From contig NZ_CM001837.1 in NCBI RefSeq assembly GCF_000355805.1, forward strand, positions 1,189,408 through 1,253,407: DNA of 64,000 nucleotides. Reading direction: 5' to 3'. The first letter of the stretch is position 1. Each line of letters opens with the position of its first letter. Under the pieces are notes generated by a model. That model was not told the origin of the DNA. It saw only the letters and a list, made by a program, of their open reading frames with translations, and ran no database searches. Source of the DNA: Dokdonia sp. PRO95 (GTDB lineage: Bacteria; Bacteroidota; Bacteroidia; Flavobacteriales; Flavobacteriaceae). The translations under genes were made by a program, and so were the position numbers. This document shows positions 16,672 to 25,456 of this stretch, in pieces.

Positions 16672-18297
16672 ATGAAAAAGAAAATATTCATCCCCATCAT
16701 TGCGGTTGCGATTGGTATAGGAACGGTAAGTTTTAAAAGTGACTTTTTTGAAATTGCAAAGCAAATCGAAATTTTTACAGAGCTTTTTAAGGAGCTTAAC
16801 ATGAATTATGTAGATGAGACTAACCCTGCAGAATTGATGGATAGCGCAATAGAAGGGATGCTTGCAGATCTTGATCCTTATACTAAATACTGGACTGAGC
16901 AAGAGGTTGAGGACGCCAAAATTAATCGCTCTGGAGATTACTCTGGAATAGGAGCAACGGTAAGAAACGTAGATAATAAAATGACCATAATTGAACCTCG
17001 TAAAGGATATCCAGCAGATAAAGCAGGATTAAAAGCGGGTGACAATATCCTTAAAATAGGAGATATCACCGTTGCAGATATGGACGGAGATGCAGGAGAT
17101 TTATTAAAAGGAGCGCCTAACAGTGAGGTTGTTATCACTTATGAACGTCAAGGAAAAACGAATACCACTACGATAAAACGCTCTTCTGTTGAGATTGATG
17201 CGGTTCCGTTTTCAAAATTAATTGATGGAGATACTGGGTACATCGTACTTACTACTTTTAGTAAAAAAGCATCAAGCCAAGTGAAGGATGCACTCGTAAG
17301 TTTAAAAACGGATGGGGCAAAAAAAATCATTCTAGATCTACGTGGTAATGGTGGTGGATTACTAAGTGAAGCTATCAATATCTGTAATCTATTTTTACCT
17401 AAAGGATCTCTTATAACTACGACAAAGTCTGTTGTAAAAAAGTATAATAAAACCTATGTAACCCAGCAAGAACCGGTGGATATTGAAATACCACTCGTAG
17501 TGCTCGTAAACGGTAGATCTGCCTCTGCATCTGAGATTGTATCTGGTGGTTTACAAGATTATGATAGAGCAGTGGTAGTGGGAGCAAGAACCTTTGGGAA
17601 AGGTCTTGTACAGCGTCCTAAGCCTCTTACTTATGGGACTTCTGTAAAGATTACGATATCGCGATATTACACGCCTTCTGGACGTTGTATCCAAGCGTTA
17701 GATTACTGGAATCGTGATAATGATGGTAATGCCGTGCGTACGAATTCTGAAGATTATAACGAGTTTAAAACTAAGAACGGCCGTAAGGTTTTTGATGGTG
17801 GTGGTGTACTACCAGACATTCAAGTATCATCTGCAAAGCTTAGTCCTGTGACTACAGCGTTACTTAAGGATAACGCCATTTTTGAATACGCTACAGATTA
17901 TTATTATAAGCATCAGTACAGCGATATGAGCGAATTCTCATGGTCTCAAGCAGATTTTAATGACTTTAAAAACTTCTTGACACGTACAGGTTTCAACTAT
18001 GAGACTGAGACTGAAAAAGCATTTGCAAAAGCGCTTCTTCAAGCAGAAAAGGATGATCTTAAAAAAGAAGTACAGACTGCATACTCACAACTAGACAATG
18101 CTATTGCACAAGCTAAGGAGAAAGCGATAGATGAACGTCAAGAGGAGATTCAAAATTTACTGATTGATGAGATTGTAAAACGATACTTCTATCGTGACGG
18201 ACTGTATGAATACCAGCTTATTAACAATACAGAAATTAAAGAAGCGATTACTGTGCTCAATGATAGTAAACGCTATAGTAAGATTTTAAATTATTAA
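16672..18297 (+). CDS. S41 family C-terminal processing peptidase
   Basis: 541-residue CtpA/Prc-like periplasmic protease. N-terminal membrane/signal segment, a helical region, a PDZ domain around residues 85-165 (Y-S-G-I-G-A-T-V, then A-G-L-K-A-G-D), then the S41 core with G-G-L-L-S-E-A and V-N-G-R-S-A-S-A-S-E-I carrying the nucleophilic Ser and G-A-R-T-F-G-K-G carrying the catalytic Lys. A C-terminal helical extension of about 150 residues is typical of Bacteroidota members. It sits downstream of rnpA and DUF4349, and its stop overlaps the apparent start of the OmpA-domain gene. Confidence 0.93.
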   Translation: MKKKIFIPIIAVAIGIGTVSFKSDFFEIAKQIEIFTELFKELNMNYVDETNPAELMDSAIEGMLADLDPYTKYWTEQEVEDAKINRSGDYSGIGATVRNVDNKMTIIEPRKGYPADKAGLKAGDNILKIGDITVADMDGDAGDLLKGAPNSEVVITYERQGKTNTTTIKRSSVEIDAVPFSKLIDGDTGYIVLTTFSKKASSQVKDALVSLKTDGAKKIILDLRGNGGGLLSEAINICNLFLPKGSLITTTKSVVKKYNKTYVTQQEPVDIEIPLVVLVNGRSASASEIVSGGLQDYDRAVVVGARTFGKGLVQRPKPLTYGTSVKITISRYYTPSGRCIQALDYWNRDNDGNAVRTNSEDYNEFKTKNGRKVFDGGGVLPDIQVSSAKLSPVTTALLKDNAIFEYATDYYYKHQYSDMSEFSWSQADFNDFKNFLTRTGFNYETETEKAFAKALLQAEKDDLKKEVQTAYSQLDNAIAQAKEKAIDERQEEIQNLLIDEIVKRYFYRDGLYEYQLINNTEIKEAITVLNDSKRYSKILNY

Positions 18298-19168
18298 GTT
18301 CCTTGCGTTACATATTGTATGTTACCTCTGTGTACTTTCTGCAAGTGCGCAAGTAGATCGCACTCATGAAACCTTTTTTGACACCGATAAATCGGCGCTT
18401 ATTAAAACGGAGTTAGCGTCTTTAAATCGCTTTATCGTATCGCTGCCTAAGGATAAAATAGAAGATATATCAATCTACGGTTATTGTGATGATCGTGGCA
18501 CAGATGCCTATAATAAACGTCTCTCGCAAGATCGCGCAAATACTATTAAAGACATTTTTATGTTGCAAGGTATTGCAGACACGATTATCAAAAATTCTGA
18601 TGGAAAGGGAGAGCTTTTACTCACCAGATTAGATGATGCGGGGAGCGAGATACAACGTAAACTTAATCGTAAAGTAGAGATTATTGTTTCTCTAAAACAA
18701 GCCCGCAAGACTACTCCAGAAGAAGTAGAAGTGGCTGAAGAAATCACGACCAAAGTAGATCGCTATAAAAACTACGAGGAAGACACGATAGCCAAAGGAG
18801 ATCGTATTTTACTTAAAAACATCCTTTTTAAAACTAACTATAGCTACATACACGGGAAGTCATACAATGATCTAAAAAAACTAGCCAAATACTTAAAAGA
18901 ACGCCCTGAAATCATATTTAAGATTCAAGGTCATGTATGTTGTGTAGATCACGGTCGGGATGGTATCAATCTTAAAACTGGCAAGCGCAATCTTTCTGAA
19001 GCAAGAGCAAAGTTCATTTATGATTATCTCGCAGATCAAGGAGTAGCAAAAAAACGCATGCGTTATCAAGGTTTTGGAAGTAGATTTCCACTAGGTGGTG
19101 ATCCTTCTGAGGATAAGCGTGTGGAAATTTATGTGACTTATATCAAGAAGGTGAAGCCTAAGAAATAA
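18293..19168 (+). CDS. Tandem OmpA-domain protein, apparent AUU start
   Basis: About 291 residues if started at ATT 18293: a signal peptide (I-K-F-L-A-L-H-I-V-C-Y-L-C-V-L-S-A-S-A-Q) and two OmpA C-terminal-like domains, the first from F-F-D-T-D-K-S-A-L (about residue 28) and the second from residue 170 with R-N-L-S-E-A-R-A-K-F and G-F-G-S-R-F-P-L-G-G. The first ATG, at 18560, would delete the signal peptide and most of the first domain. The frame has no ATG, GTG or TTG between its upstream stop (18287-18289) and 18560. The ATT start overlaps the S41 stop, as in coupled genes. Such proteins bind peptidoglycan in the periplasm; role otherwise unknown. Confidence 0.75.
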   Translation: MKFLALHIVCYLCVLSASAQVDRTHETFFDTDKSALIKTELASLNRFIVSLPKDKIEDISIYGYCDDRGTDAYNKRLSQDRANTIKDIFMLQGIADTIIKNSDGKGELLLTRLDDAGSEIQRKLNRKVEIIVSLKQARKTTPEEVEVAEEITTKVDRYKNYEEDTIAKGDRILLKNILFKTNYSYIHGKSYNDLKKLAKYLKERPEIIFKIQGHVCCVDHGRDGINLKTGKRNLSEARAKFIYDYLADQGVAKKRMRYQGFGSRFPLGGDPSEDKRVEIYVTYIKKVKPKK

Positions 19169-19196
19169 TAAAATTGACGTGAGAATATTATTGCTT

Positions 19197-19652
19197 TTAT
19201 GTTCTGATCATCACAATGTGAGGAATCCCATCTTCTAGATATTCTGCTCCTTGTTCTTTAAAACCTAGGTTGTTGTAAAAGCTTTTTAAATACTTCTGCG
19301 CAGATATTTTTATAATGCGCTCATCATAGTATTTCTGTACGGCTTCTATAGATGCGTTCATAAGATCATAACCGTACTTGAAGTTTCGCTGGTTTTCTTT
19401 TACAAGTACGCGACCTATACTTGCCTCATCAAAATATGCACCTGGTTTGAAAATACGCGTGTAAGCAATGAGTTCATCACCTTTATAACCCAGAACGTGT
19501 ACGGCCTTGTCATCCTTACCATCTATATCTTGGTAAACACAGTCTTGCTCAACAACAAAAACCTCAGATCTGAGCTGTAGTATAGCGTACAGCTCGTCTC
19601 TACTTATAAACTCGTACTTCTTTATAATAAAACTAAGGCCAGCTTCTTCCAT
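19197..19652 (-). CDS. ElaA-type GNAT acetyltransferase
   Basis: 151 residues from the Met at 19652. Typical ElaA features: E-L-Y-A-I-L-Q-L-R-S-E-V-F-V-V-E-Q (about 18-34), Y-Q-D-I-D-G-K-D, and I-G-R-V-L-V-K-E-N-Q-R-N, the acetyl-CoA site. The longer start at 19697 would overlap rpiB by 14 bases and adds residues not seen in the family. Substrate unknown. It is transcribed with rpiB immediately upstream. Confidence 0.88.
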   Translation of the reverse strand: MEEAGLSFIIKKYEFISRDELYAILQLRSEVFVVEQDCVYQDIDGKDDKAVHVLGYKGDELIAYTRIFKPGAYFDEASIGRVLVKENQRNFKYGYDLMNASIEAVQKYYDERIIKISAQKYLKSFYNNLGFKEQGAEYLEDGIPHIVMIRT

Positions 19653-19683
19653 ATGTATATCGCGCAGCGAATTTTTTTTTGAG

Positions 19684-20115
19684 TTATTTACAAGCAATCT
19701 TATCTACGCGTCTTTGGTGGCGTCCGCCTTCAAAATCTGTTGCGAGAAACGCTTTAACCATGTCTAGTGCTTGATTTTCTGAGGTGTATCTAGCAGGAAT
19801 CGCTATTACATTTGCATTGTTATGCTCGCGTGCAAGCACAGCAATTTCTTTAATCCAGCAGAGTGCTGCTCTTACACCTTGATGTTTATTAACAGTCATG
19901 GCAATACCGTTACCACTTCCACAAATTACAATCCCAAAATCTGCCTCACCCTTCTCTACATCGCTAGCGACTGGGTGTCCAAAGTCTGGATAGTCTACAC
20001 TTCCATCATCGTTTGTACCGTAGTTATTAACGGTATGTCCAGCTTCTTTTAAAAATTTTACAATAAGATTCTTATAACTGGTTCCTGCGTGATCGTTACC
20101 TATAGAGATTTTCAT
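19684..20115 (-). CDS. rpiB: Ribose 5-phosphate isomerase B
   Basis: 143-residue LacAB/RpiB family enzyme interconverting ribose 5-phosphate and ribulose 5-phosphate in the pentose phosphate pathway. N-terminal I-G-N-D-H-A-G-T-S-Y-K and the active-site block V-I-C-G-S-G-N-G-I-A-M-T-V-N-K (Cys at about residue 66) are diagnostic, with E-H-N-N-A-N-V further on. It borders the long AT-rich gap proposed as the origin, and reads away from it. Confidence 0.95.
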   Translation of the reverse strand: MKISIGNDHAGTSYKNLIVKFLKEAGHTVNNYGTNDDGSVDYPDFGHPVASDVEKGEADFGIVICGSGNGIAMTVNKHQGVRAALCWIKEIAVLAREHNNANVIAIPARYTSENQALDMVKAFLATDFEGGRHQRRVDKIACK

Positions 20116-20339
20116 AGTACGTTTGTTTTACACATCAAAGTTAAGGAATAGCATTCTCGTTTTATAAATAAGTGGTAACGTGATATCCTTCTTATATGAA
20201 CAATAAGGTGAATGATAGCTCTTAACTACATTATGGTATAAAGCACGACAATTATTAATAACGTTAAGTGATTGAAATAATGACACTTAACTTAATATTA
20301 ATTGTGTTTATTATCCTAATTAGCTATAAAATGTTCCAA

Positions 20340-20800
20340 TTCTAGTCCATTGTTAATAACCCTTGAATAGCTGTTAATAGCGTTTGTCAATAACTTTTGA
20401 CGGTAAATGATAAGTCTACTTGCAGATTAAGATTAAAAAAACAATACTAGACATAAGGTACACGAACCAAATTTTTCTTTGCTTAATAGTGATCAATTTT
20501 ATGAGCATAAAAAGAGTCGATTTTTAATAAGTTAATAACTCGACTTATGAGCAATTTGTAATAATCTCTGGTTATCAACATTTGTTAACAGCGCTTCATA
20601 AATCTCATGTTTTCAGCGAAAAAAGAATCTAATAAGTGCATGATAAGCTGTGAACAAGTATCAAAAAGTGATATTTACAATATTCTCTCTTAAAAGTTAT
20701 ACCGCTATTCACAGTATATAATAAGCATCATTATTTTTTAAAATTTTAAAAGAAAACAAATGATATATATATATATGTGAATAACATCTAAAATTTAAAA
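20340..20800. other. Candidate chromosomal replication origin (oriC)
   Basis: The region 20116-21020 is the longest stretch here without a recognisable gene, very AT-rich. It contains a run of DnaA-box-like 9-mers: TTATTCACA (minus, 20776-20784, a full TTATnCACA match), TTATCAACA (plus, 20572-20580), TTATTAACA (minus, 20351-20359), and near-matches at 20372-20380, 20386-20394, 20582-20590, 20649-20657 and 20705-20713. A TA-dinucleotide run (20764-20776) in an A/T block could unwind. parS-like sites lie about 19-22 kb away. No dnaA gene is adjacent, and I could not compute GC skew, so this is inference. Confidence 0.5.
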
Positions 20801-21020
20801 AATTGAATTCTGTAAAATGAAATCTTTCTTTAGTCAATTAAATGAAAAAAGAGATTGACTACTTTATATTATTCTGAAGTGATTTGTTTTTTTAATCGAT
20901 TACCTGACTTTCGGTATACTTAAAAAGGAAAATGCTAGGAAGATGAAGGAAAGAGTATATGCTTCAATTTCTTATAAAAAAGGAAGGGCCACTCAAAAAA
21001 AGAAAAGTTTTAATAGAAAA

Positions 21021-21197
21021 CTACGAGTTGTAAGAAACAACTTTGATTGTAGAAGGTGTTGCTGTCTGACGACCATTTGATTCCTCTTCAAAAGTTGCAT
21101 TAATATATATCACAGCGACTACAATCCCTATCAAGAAAATAGCGAGTAGTAAAATCGTGTTTTTATGTATTAATTTAGAAGAGTTCATAGATGTCAT
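21021..21197 (-). CDS. Small single-pass membrane protein
   Basis: A 58-residue frame: M-T-S-M-N-S-S-K-L-I-H-K-N-T, then a hydrophobic helix (I-L-L-L-A-I-F-L-I-G-I-V-V-A-V-I-Y-I, residues 15-32) and a short polar C-terminus. A basic N-terminus before the helix predicts N-in topology. ATG at 21197, or at 21188 (M4). No family recognised. It lies alone between the candidate origin and rnr. Coding character rests on the well-formed membrane helix only. Confidence 0.5.
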   Translation of the reverse strand: MTSMNSSKLIHKNTILLLAIFLIGIVVAVIYINATFEEESNGRQTATPSTIKVVSYNS

Positions 21198-21372
21198 CTA
21201 CTTAAAGACGCAATAAAATTTAAAACGTTACAGCAAAATTAAGATTTAATTAAGATAATCCTAATTTTTTGTTAAAATTAGAGTGTTAAACTTTAGAACT
21301 GATTACGTTAAGATGGTAAGACTATCTAAAAACGGTATAAGAGTTGCTTTACATATTATATCTTTAAAGTAC

Positions 21373-21386
21373 GCTTTCGCGAAAGC
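21373..21386. repeat. GCTTTCGCGAAAGC palindrome, copy 7 (intergenic)
   Basis: Exact copy upstream of rnr, with flanks extending symmetry to the 20-mer TACGCTTTCGCGAAAGCGTA. Confidence 0.95.
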
Positions 21387-21468
21387 GTAAAAAACCAATT
21401 TAAAGTATACAAAACGTTACTAAACCTTAAATTTTTAACATAAAAGCTATAGTTGAGCTTTTTAAGGC

Positions 21469-21476
21469 TAATTTTG
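21469..21476 (+). promoter_or_regulatory. Candidate -7 element for rnr
   Basis: TAATTTTG fits TAnnTTTG, 17 bases before the rnr ATG. The 296-bp gap from 21198 otherwise holds only the palindrome copy. Confidence 0.4.
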
Positions 21477-21493
21477 TGACAGAAATAAAATAG

Positions 21494-23698
21494 ATGAATA
21501 AGAAGAAGAGAAGGAGAGGACCGGGAAAAATATCAAACCTCTCAGAAAGAATCGTAAGAATATTAAAAGACGATCACCAAAAGACCTACAATTACAAACA
21601 AATAGCGGCAAAACTTGATGTAGACGATCCATCGAGCCGTAATCAAATTATCAAAAACTTACAGCAACTTAAGGCCAAAGAACAAATCGTAGAAGAGGGA
21701 CGTGGCCAGTTTAAGATTGCAGCAAATAAAAATTACCACACTGGGATACTCGATGTTTCTGGTAAAGGTGGTGGTTATGTGATGGTAGATGATCTCGAAC
21801 AAGATATCTATGTACCACCACATCACTTAAACAAAGCACTTAATGGTGACGAGGTTGAGGTTTACATATATCGCCAGCGACGCAGCAAGAAGCACGAAGG
21901 TGAGATTACTAAAATCATAAAGCGCAAGACAGAAGAATTTGTTGGTGTTGTAAAACTTCAAAAAAAGTTTGCCTTTGTACTTACCTCTGAGTCTAACAAG
22001 ATGTATACAGACATCTTTGTACCACTTAAAAAAATAGGTGATGCACAAGATGGTGATAAAGTAGTAGTTACCATAGAAGACTGGCCAGAAAAAGCAGACT
22101 CTCCTTATGGTAAAATCACAAAAGTACTAGGTAAACCAGGTGAGCATAACACAGAGATACATTCTATCCTTGCTCAGTATGGTCTTCCATATGAATTTCC
22201 AGTAGAGGTAGAAGAGTATGCAAATAAGATAGATACCTCTATTAAAGCTGAGGAAATTGCAAAACGTCGCGACATGCGTGATGTACTCACTTATACCATA
22301 GATCCTAAAGATGCAAAAGATTTTGATGATGCATTAAGTTTTCAAAAACTTGAGAATGGTAATTATGAAATAGGAATTCACATTGCAGATGTAAGTCATT
22401 ATCTCGTACCAGGAACAATACTAGATGATGAAGCTTATGAGCGTGCAACATCTGTATATCTAGTAGATAGGGTAGTACCTATGTTACCAGAAATATTAAG
22501 TAATGGTGCTTGTTCCTTAAGACCTCATGAAGAGAAGTATACCTTCTCTGCAGTGTTTGAAATGAAAGCAGACTCTGGAAAAATAGTAGATTCTTGGTAT
22601 GGACGTACTGTAACTTATAGTGATGCCCGATTTGCATATGAAGAAGCGCAAGCAATTATAGAAAGCAGATCAAACCTCATCCCAGTCGAAGTTTCTCTTA
22701 CTGGAGAAGCTTATAAAGTATCTGATGAGCTTGTAGAAGCAACATTAGAAATGGATAGAATTGCTAAGATTATGCGTCGCCAGCGTATGAAGGATGGAGC
22801 TATTTCTTTTGATAAAGTAGAAGTAAAATTCAAGCTTGACGATGAGATGAATCCAGAAGGCGTTTATTTTAAAACCTCTAAGGATGCAAATAAACTCATA
22901 GAAGAATTTATGTTGCTGGCAAATAGAAAAGTGTCTGAGTTCATTGGTAAACAAACACCTAAAAAGACATTTGTATACAGAATACACGATGAGCCTAATG
23001 ATGAAAAACTAGCGTCTCTTGAAAAAGTGATAGGGAAGTTTGGTTATAAATTAGACTTAAAAGATCGCAAGACTACCACCTCTTCTTTAAACCAACTTCT
23101 TACAGATGTACAAGGGAAGAAGGAGCAAAATATGGTAGATACACTAGCTATACGCACCATGAGTAAAGCAGTATATTCTACAGAAAATATAGGTCATTAC
23201 GGTCTTGCTTTTGATTATTATAGTCACTTTACATCTCCTATACGTCGTTATCCTGATGTAATGGTACACCGTTTACTACAACATTATCTAGATGGTGGTA
23301 AATCAGTAAGTGAAGAAGAGTATGAGCAAAAATGTAAGCACTCTTCACAAATGGAGCAGCTAGCTACAAGTTCAGAACGAGACAGCATCAAGTATATGCA
23401 AGTTAAGTTTATGCAAGATCATCAAGATGAAGAGTTTGTAGGTGTTATTTCTGGAGTTACAGAGTGGGGAATCTATGTAGAGATTATCTCAAACAAGTGT
23501 GAAGGAATGGTGCGCTTAAGAGACATTAAAGGTGATCACTATGAATTTGATCAAGATAGCTACTCTGTAATAGGGCAGAAGTCTGGTAACCAGATTACCC
23601 TAGGTGATGAAGTTATTGTAAAAGTAAAAGAAGCAGATCTAGTGAAGAAGCATCTAGATTTTACACTTGTGGGTGTAAAGGAAGGGTTGCATCAGTAG
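21494..23698 (+). CDS. rnr: Ribonuclease R
   Basis: 734-residue 3'-5' exoribonuclease. A basic N-terminus (K-K-K-R-R-R-G-P-G-K) leads into a winged-helix region, cold-shock-like domains, and the RNB catalytic domain with D-P-K-D-A-K-D-F-D-D-A-L (about residues 271-282), the metal-binding Asp cluster, then G-I-H-I-A-D-V-S-H-Y. The conserved H-F-T-S-P-I-R-R-Y-P-D-V-M-V-H-R block is near residue 579. An S1 domain closes the protein (F-V-G-V-I-S-G-V-T-E-W-G-I-Y-V-E). It degrades structured RNA in RNA turnover and quality control. It is monocistronic, followed by a strong terminator. Confidence 0.96.
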   Translation: MNKKKRRRGPGKISNLSERIVRILKDDHQKTYNYKQIAAKLDVDDPSSRNQIIKNLQQLKAKEQIVEEGRGQFKIAANKNYHTGILDVSGKGGGYVMVDDLEQDIYVPPHHLNKALNGDEVEVYIYRQRRSKKHEGEITKIIKRKTEEFVGVVKLQKKFAFVLTSESNKMYTDIFVPLKKIGDAQDGDKVVVTIEDWPEKADSPYGKITKVLGKPGEHNTEIHSILAQYGLPYEFPVEVEEYANKIDTSIKAEEIAKRRDMRDVLTYTIDPKDAKDFDDALSFQKLENGNYEIGIHIADVSHYLVPGTILDDEAYERATSVYLVDRVVPMLPEILSNGACSLRPHEEKYTFSAVFEMKADSGKIVDSWYGRTVTYSDARFAYEEAQAIIESRSNLIPVEVSLTGEAYKVSDELVEATLEMDRIAKIMRRQRMKDGAISFDKVEVKFKLDDEMNPEGVYFKTSKDANKLIEEFMLLANRKVSEFIGKQTPKKTFVYRIHDEPNDEKLASLEKVIGKFGYKLDLKDRKTTTSSLNQLLTDVQGKKEQNMVDTLAIRTMSKAVYSTENIGHYGLAFDYYSHFTSPIRRYPDVMVHRLLQHYLDGGKSVSEEEYEQKCKHSSQMEQLATSSERDSIKYMQVKFMQDHQDEEFVGVISGVTEWGIYVEIISNKCEGMVRLRDIKGDHYEFDQDSYSVIGQKSGNQITLGDEVIVKVKEADLVKKHLDFTLVGVKEGLHQ

Positions 23699-23724
23699 GT
23701 AACTTATTACTTATATTAAAGTTT

Positions 23725-23760
23725 AAACCATCACACTATCATAAGTGTGATGGTTTTTTT
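23725..23760 (+). terminator. Rho-independent terminator after rnr
   Basis: aaaccatcacact with its complement agtgtgatggttt, six-base loop, then a T-run. Confidence 0.85.
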
Positions 23761-23812
23761 TATGCTATTAATTATTCTTAAAAGTTTAGTAAATTATTAA
23801 GAAAAAGCGCAC

Positions 23813-23820
23813 TAATTTTG
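23813..23820 (+). promoter_or_regulatory. Candidate -7 element for acetyltransferase-nitrilase gene
   Basis: TAATTTTG fits TAnnTTTG and lies 45 bases before the ATG. Confidence 0.4.
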
Positions 23821-23865
23821 TCATTCTGTAGAAGAATTAAAAATCACTCTTCTTACCCATGATAC

Positions 23866-25389
23866 ATGTCAACACCTATAGAAAATATCGAGCTTAAATA
23901 TCTTACGCTCAACGATTACGAAGAACTTAAAAGTGCAATGATACAGGCGTATTCTAATATGCCAGACATGTACTGGAATGAGAAGCAAATCACTGCACTT
24001 ATTAATAAGTTTCCAGAAGGTCAAGTTGTTATTAAAATTGATGGAAAACTTGCAGGTTGTGCGCTCTCTATAAAACTCAATGAGTCTACTTTTGACAGTG
24101 TTCATACCTACGAAGAAATTACAGGTAATTATACGTTCAACACACATAAGCCAGATGGAGATATTCTATACGGTATAGACGTGTTTATTAAAACAGAATA
24201 TAGAGGTTTACGTCTAGGAAGAAGATTATACGATTACCGTAAAGAGCTTTGTGAGGAGCAAAATTTAAAAGGAATCCTCTTTGGTGGGCGTATTCCTAAC
24301 TACCACAAACACGCAGATTCTGTAACTCCTAAGGAATATATTGAGAAGGTGAAACGCAAGGAAATTCATGATCCGGTATTAAACTTCCAGATTAATAATG
24401 ATTTTCACCCTGCTAAGATTTTAAAAGGATACCTACCTGGTGATGAAGACTCAGGTGAGTTTGCCGTACTTCTAGAGTGGAATAACATCTACTATGAGAA
24501 AAAATCTGTTGTAGCAGCTACGCAGAAAAAGGTAGTAAGACTTGGCTTGATACAATGGCAAATGCGTTTGTATAAAGATCTTGAAGAACTCATGCAGCAA
24601 GCAGAGTACTTTGTAGATGCAGTTTCTGGTTATCGATCAGATTTTGCACTCTTTCCAGAGTTTTTTAACGCTCCGCTTATGGCAGAAAATAACCATTTAC
24701 CAGTTTCAGAAGCTATACGTGAGCTTGCAAAACATACAGAGGAGATTAAAAATCGTTTTTCACAGTTAGCAATATCTTATAACATCAATATCATTACAGG
24801 TAGTATGCCAGAAGTGGTAGATGATTTACTATACAACGTAGGCTATTTATGCCGTAGAGATGGAAGTACAGAGCGTTATGAAAAACTTCATGTAACTCCA
24901 GATGAGGCAAAAGTATGGGGAATGCAAGGAGGTAATAAATTACACTCTTTTGATACAGACTGTGGTAAGATAGGAATCCTTATTTGCTATGATTCTGAGT
25001 TTCCAGAACTAAGCAGGATTCTTGCAGATGATGGTATGGATATTCTTTTTGTTCCTTTCCTTACAGACACTCAAAACGGATATTCTCGTGTGCGTAACTG
25101 CGCACAAGCAAGAGCTATTGAAAATGAATGTTACGTTGCCATTGCAGGTAGTGTGGGTAACTTACCTAAGGTGCATAACATGGATATCCAGTATGCACAG
25201 TCTATGGTATTTACTCCTTGTGACTTTTCATTTCCAGCAAACGGGATTAAGGCAGAGGCTACACCTAACACAGAGATGATTCTTATTGCAGATTGTGATA
25301 TAGACTTACTACGTAACCTCAACCAGTTTGGAGCAGTGAAGAACCTAAGAGATCGTCGTAAAGATTTATTTGAATTGAGAAGAAGATAG
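23866..25389 (+). CDS. GNAT acetyltransferase fused to carbon-nitrogen hydrolase
   Basis: 507 residues in two domains. Residues about 1-210 are a GNAT fold with Y-R-G-L-R-L-G-R-R-L-Y-D in the acetyl-CoA site. Residues about 225-500 are a nitrilase-superfamily domain with the full triad: Glu in F-P-E-F-F, Lys in E-K-L-H-V-T-P, Cys in I-C-Y-D-S-E-F-P-E. This fused architecture is widespread in bacteria, including Bacteroidota, but the joint reaction is not settled; amide hydrolysis coupled to acyl transfer is plausible. It has its own candidate promoter. Confidence 0.93.
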   Translation: MSTPIENIELKYLTLNDYEELKSAMIQAYSNMPDMYWNEKQITALINKFPEGQVVIKIDGKLAGCALSIKLNESTFDSVHTYEEITGNYTFNTHKPDGDILYGIDVFIKTEYRGLRLGRRLYDYRKELCEEQNLKGILFGGRIPNYHKHADSVTPKEYIEKVKRKEIHDPVLNFQINNDFHPAKILKGYLPGDEDSGEFAVLLEWNNIYYEKKSVVAATQKKVVRLGLIQWQMRLYKDLEELMQQAEYFVDAVSGYRSDFALFPEFFNAPLMAENNHLPVSEAIRELAKHTEEIKNRFSQLAISYNINIITGSMPEVVDDLLYNVGYLCRRDGSTERYEKLHVTPDEAKVWGMQGGNKLHSFDTDCGKIGILICYDSEFPELSRILADDGMDILFVPFLTDTQNGYSRVRNCAQARAIENECYVAIAGSVGNLPKVHNMDIQYAQSMVFTPCDFSFPANGIKAEATPNTEMILIADCDIDLLRNLNQFGAVKNLRDRRKDLFELRRR

Positions 25390-25401
25390 TTTTTTAAATA
25401 C

Positions 25402-25415
25402 GCTTTCGCGAAAGC
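25402..25415. repeat. GCTTTCGCGAAAGC palindrome, copy 8 (intergenic)
   Basis: Exact copy 13 bases after the stop of the acetyltransferase-nitrilase gene. Confidence 0.95.
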
Positions 25416-25456
25416 GTAACACATCTCACAAAGAGCTGTTTCATAAATAATTTGAT

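Noticed and set aside
17655-17668. TCGCGA-centred palindrome atatcgcgatat in the S41 gene
   Set aside because: Different flanks, so not a member of the GCTTTCGCGAAAGC family; single occurrence.
18018-18032. A-F-A-K-A peptide in the S41 peptidase
   Set aside because: Encoded by other codons without the palindrome; used as a control showing that peptide and DNA motif are separable.
20943-21080. 45-codon frame starting M-K-E-R-V-Y-A-S-I-S-Y-K-K-G
   Set aside because: Lys/Cys-rich composition, no family, and overlaps the better-supported minus-strand membrane-protein frame.
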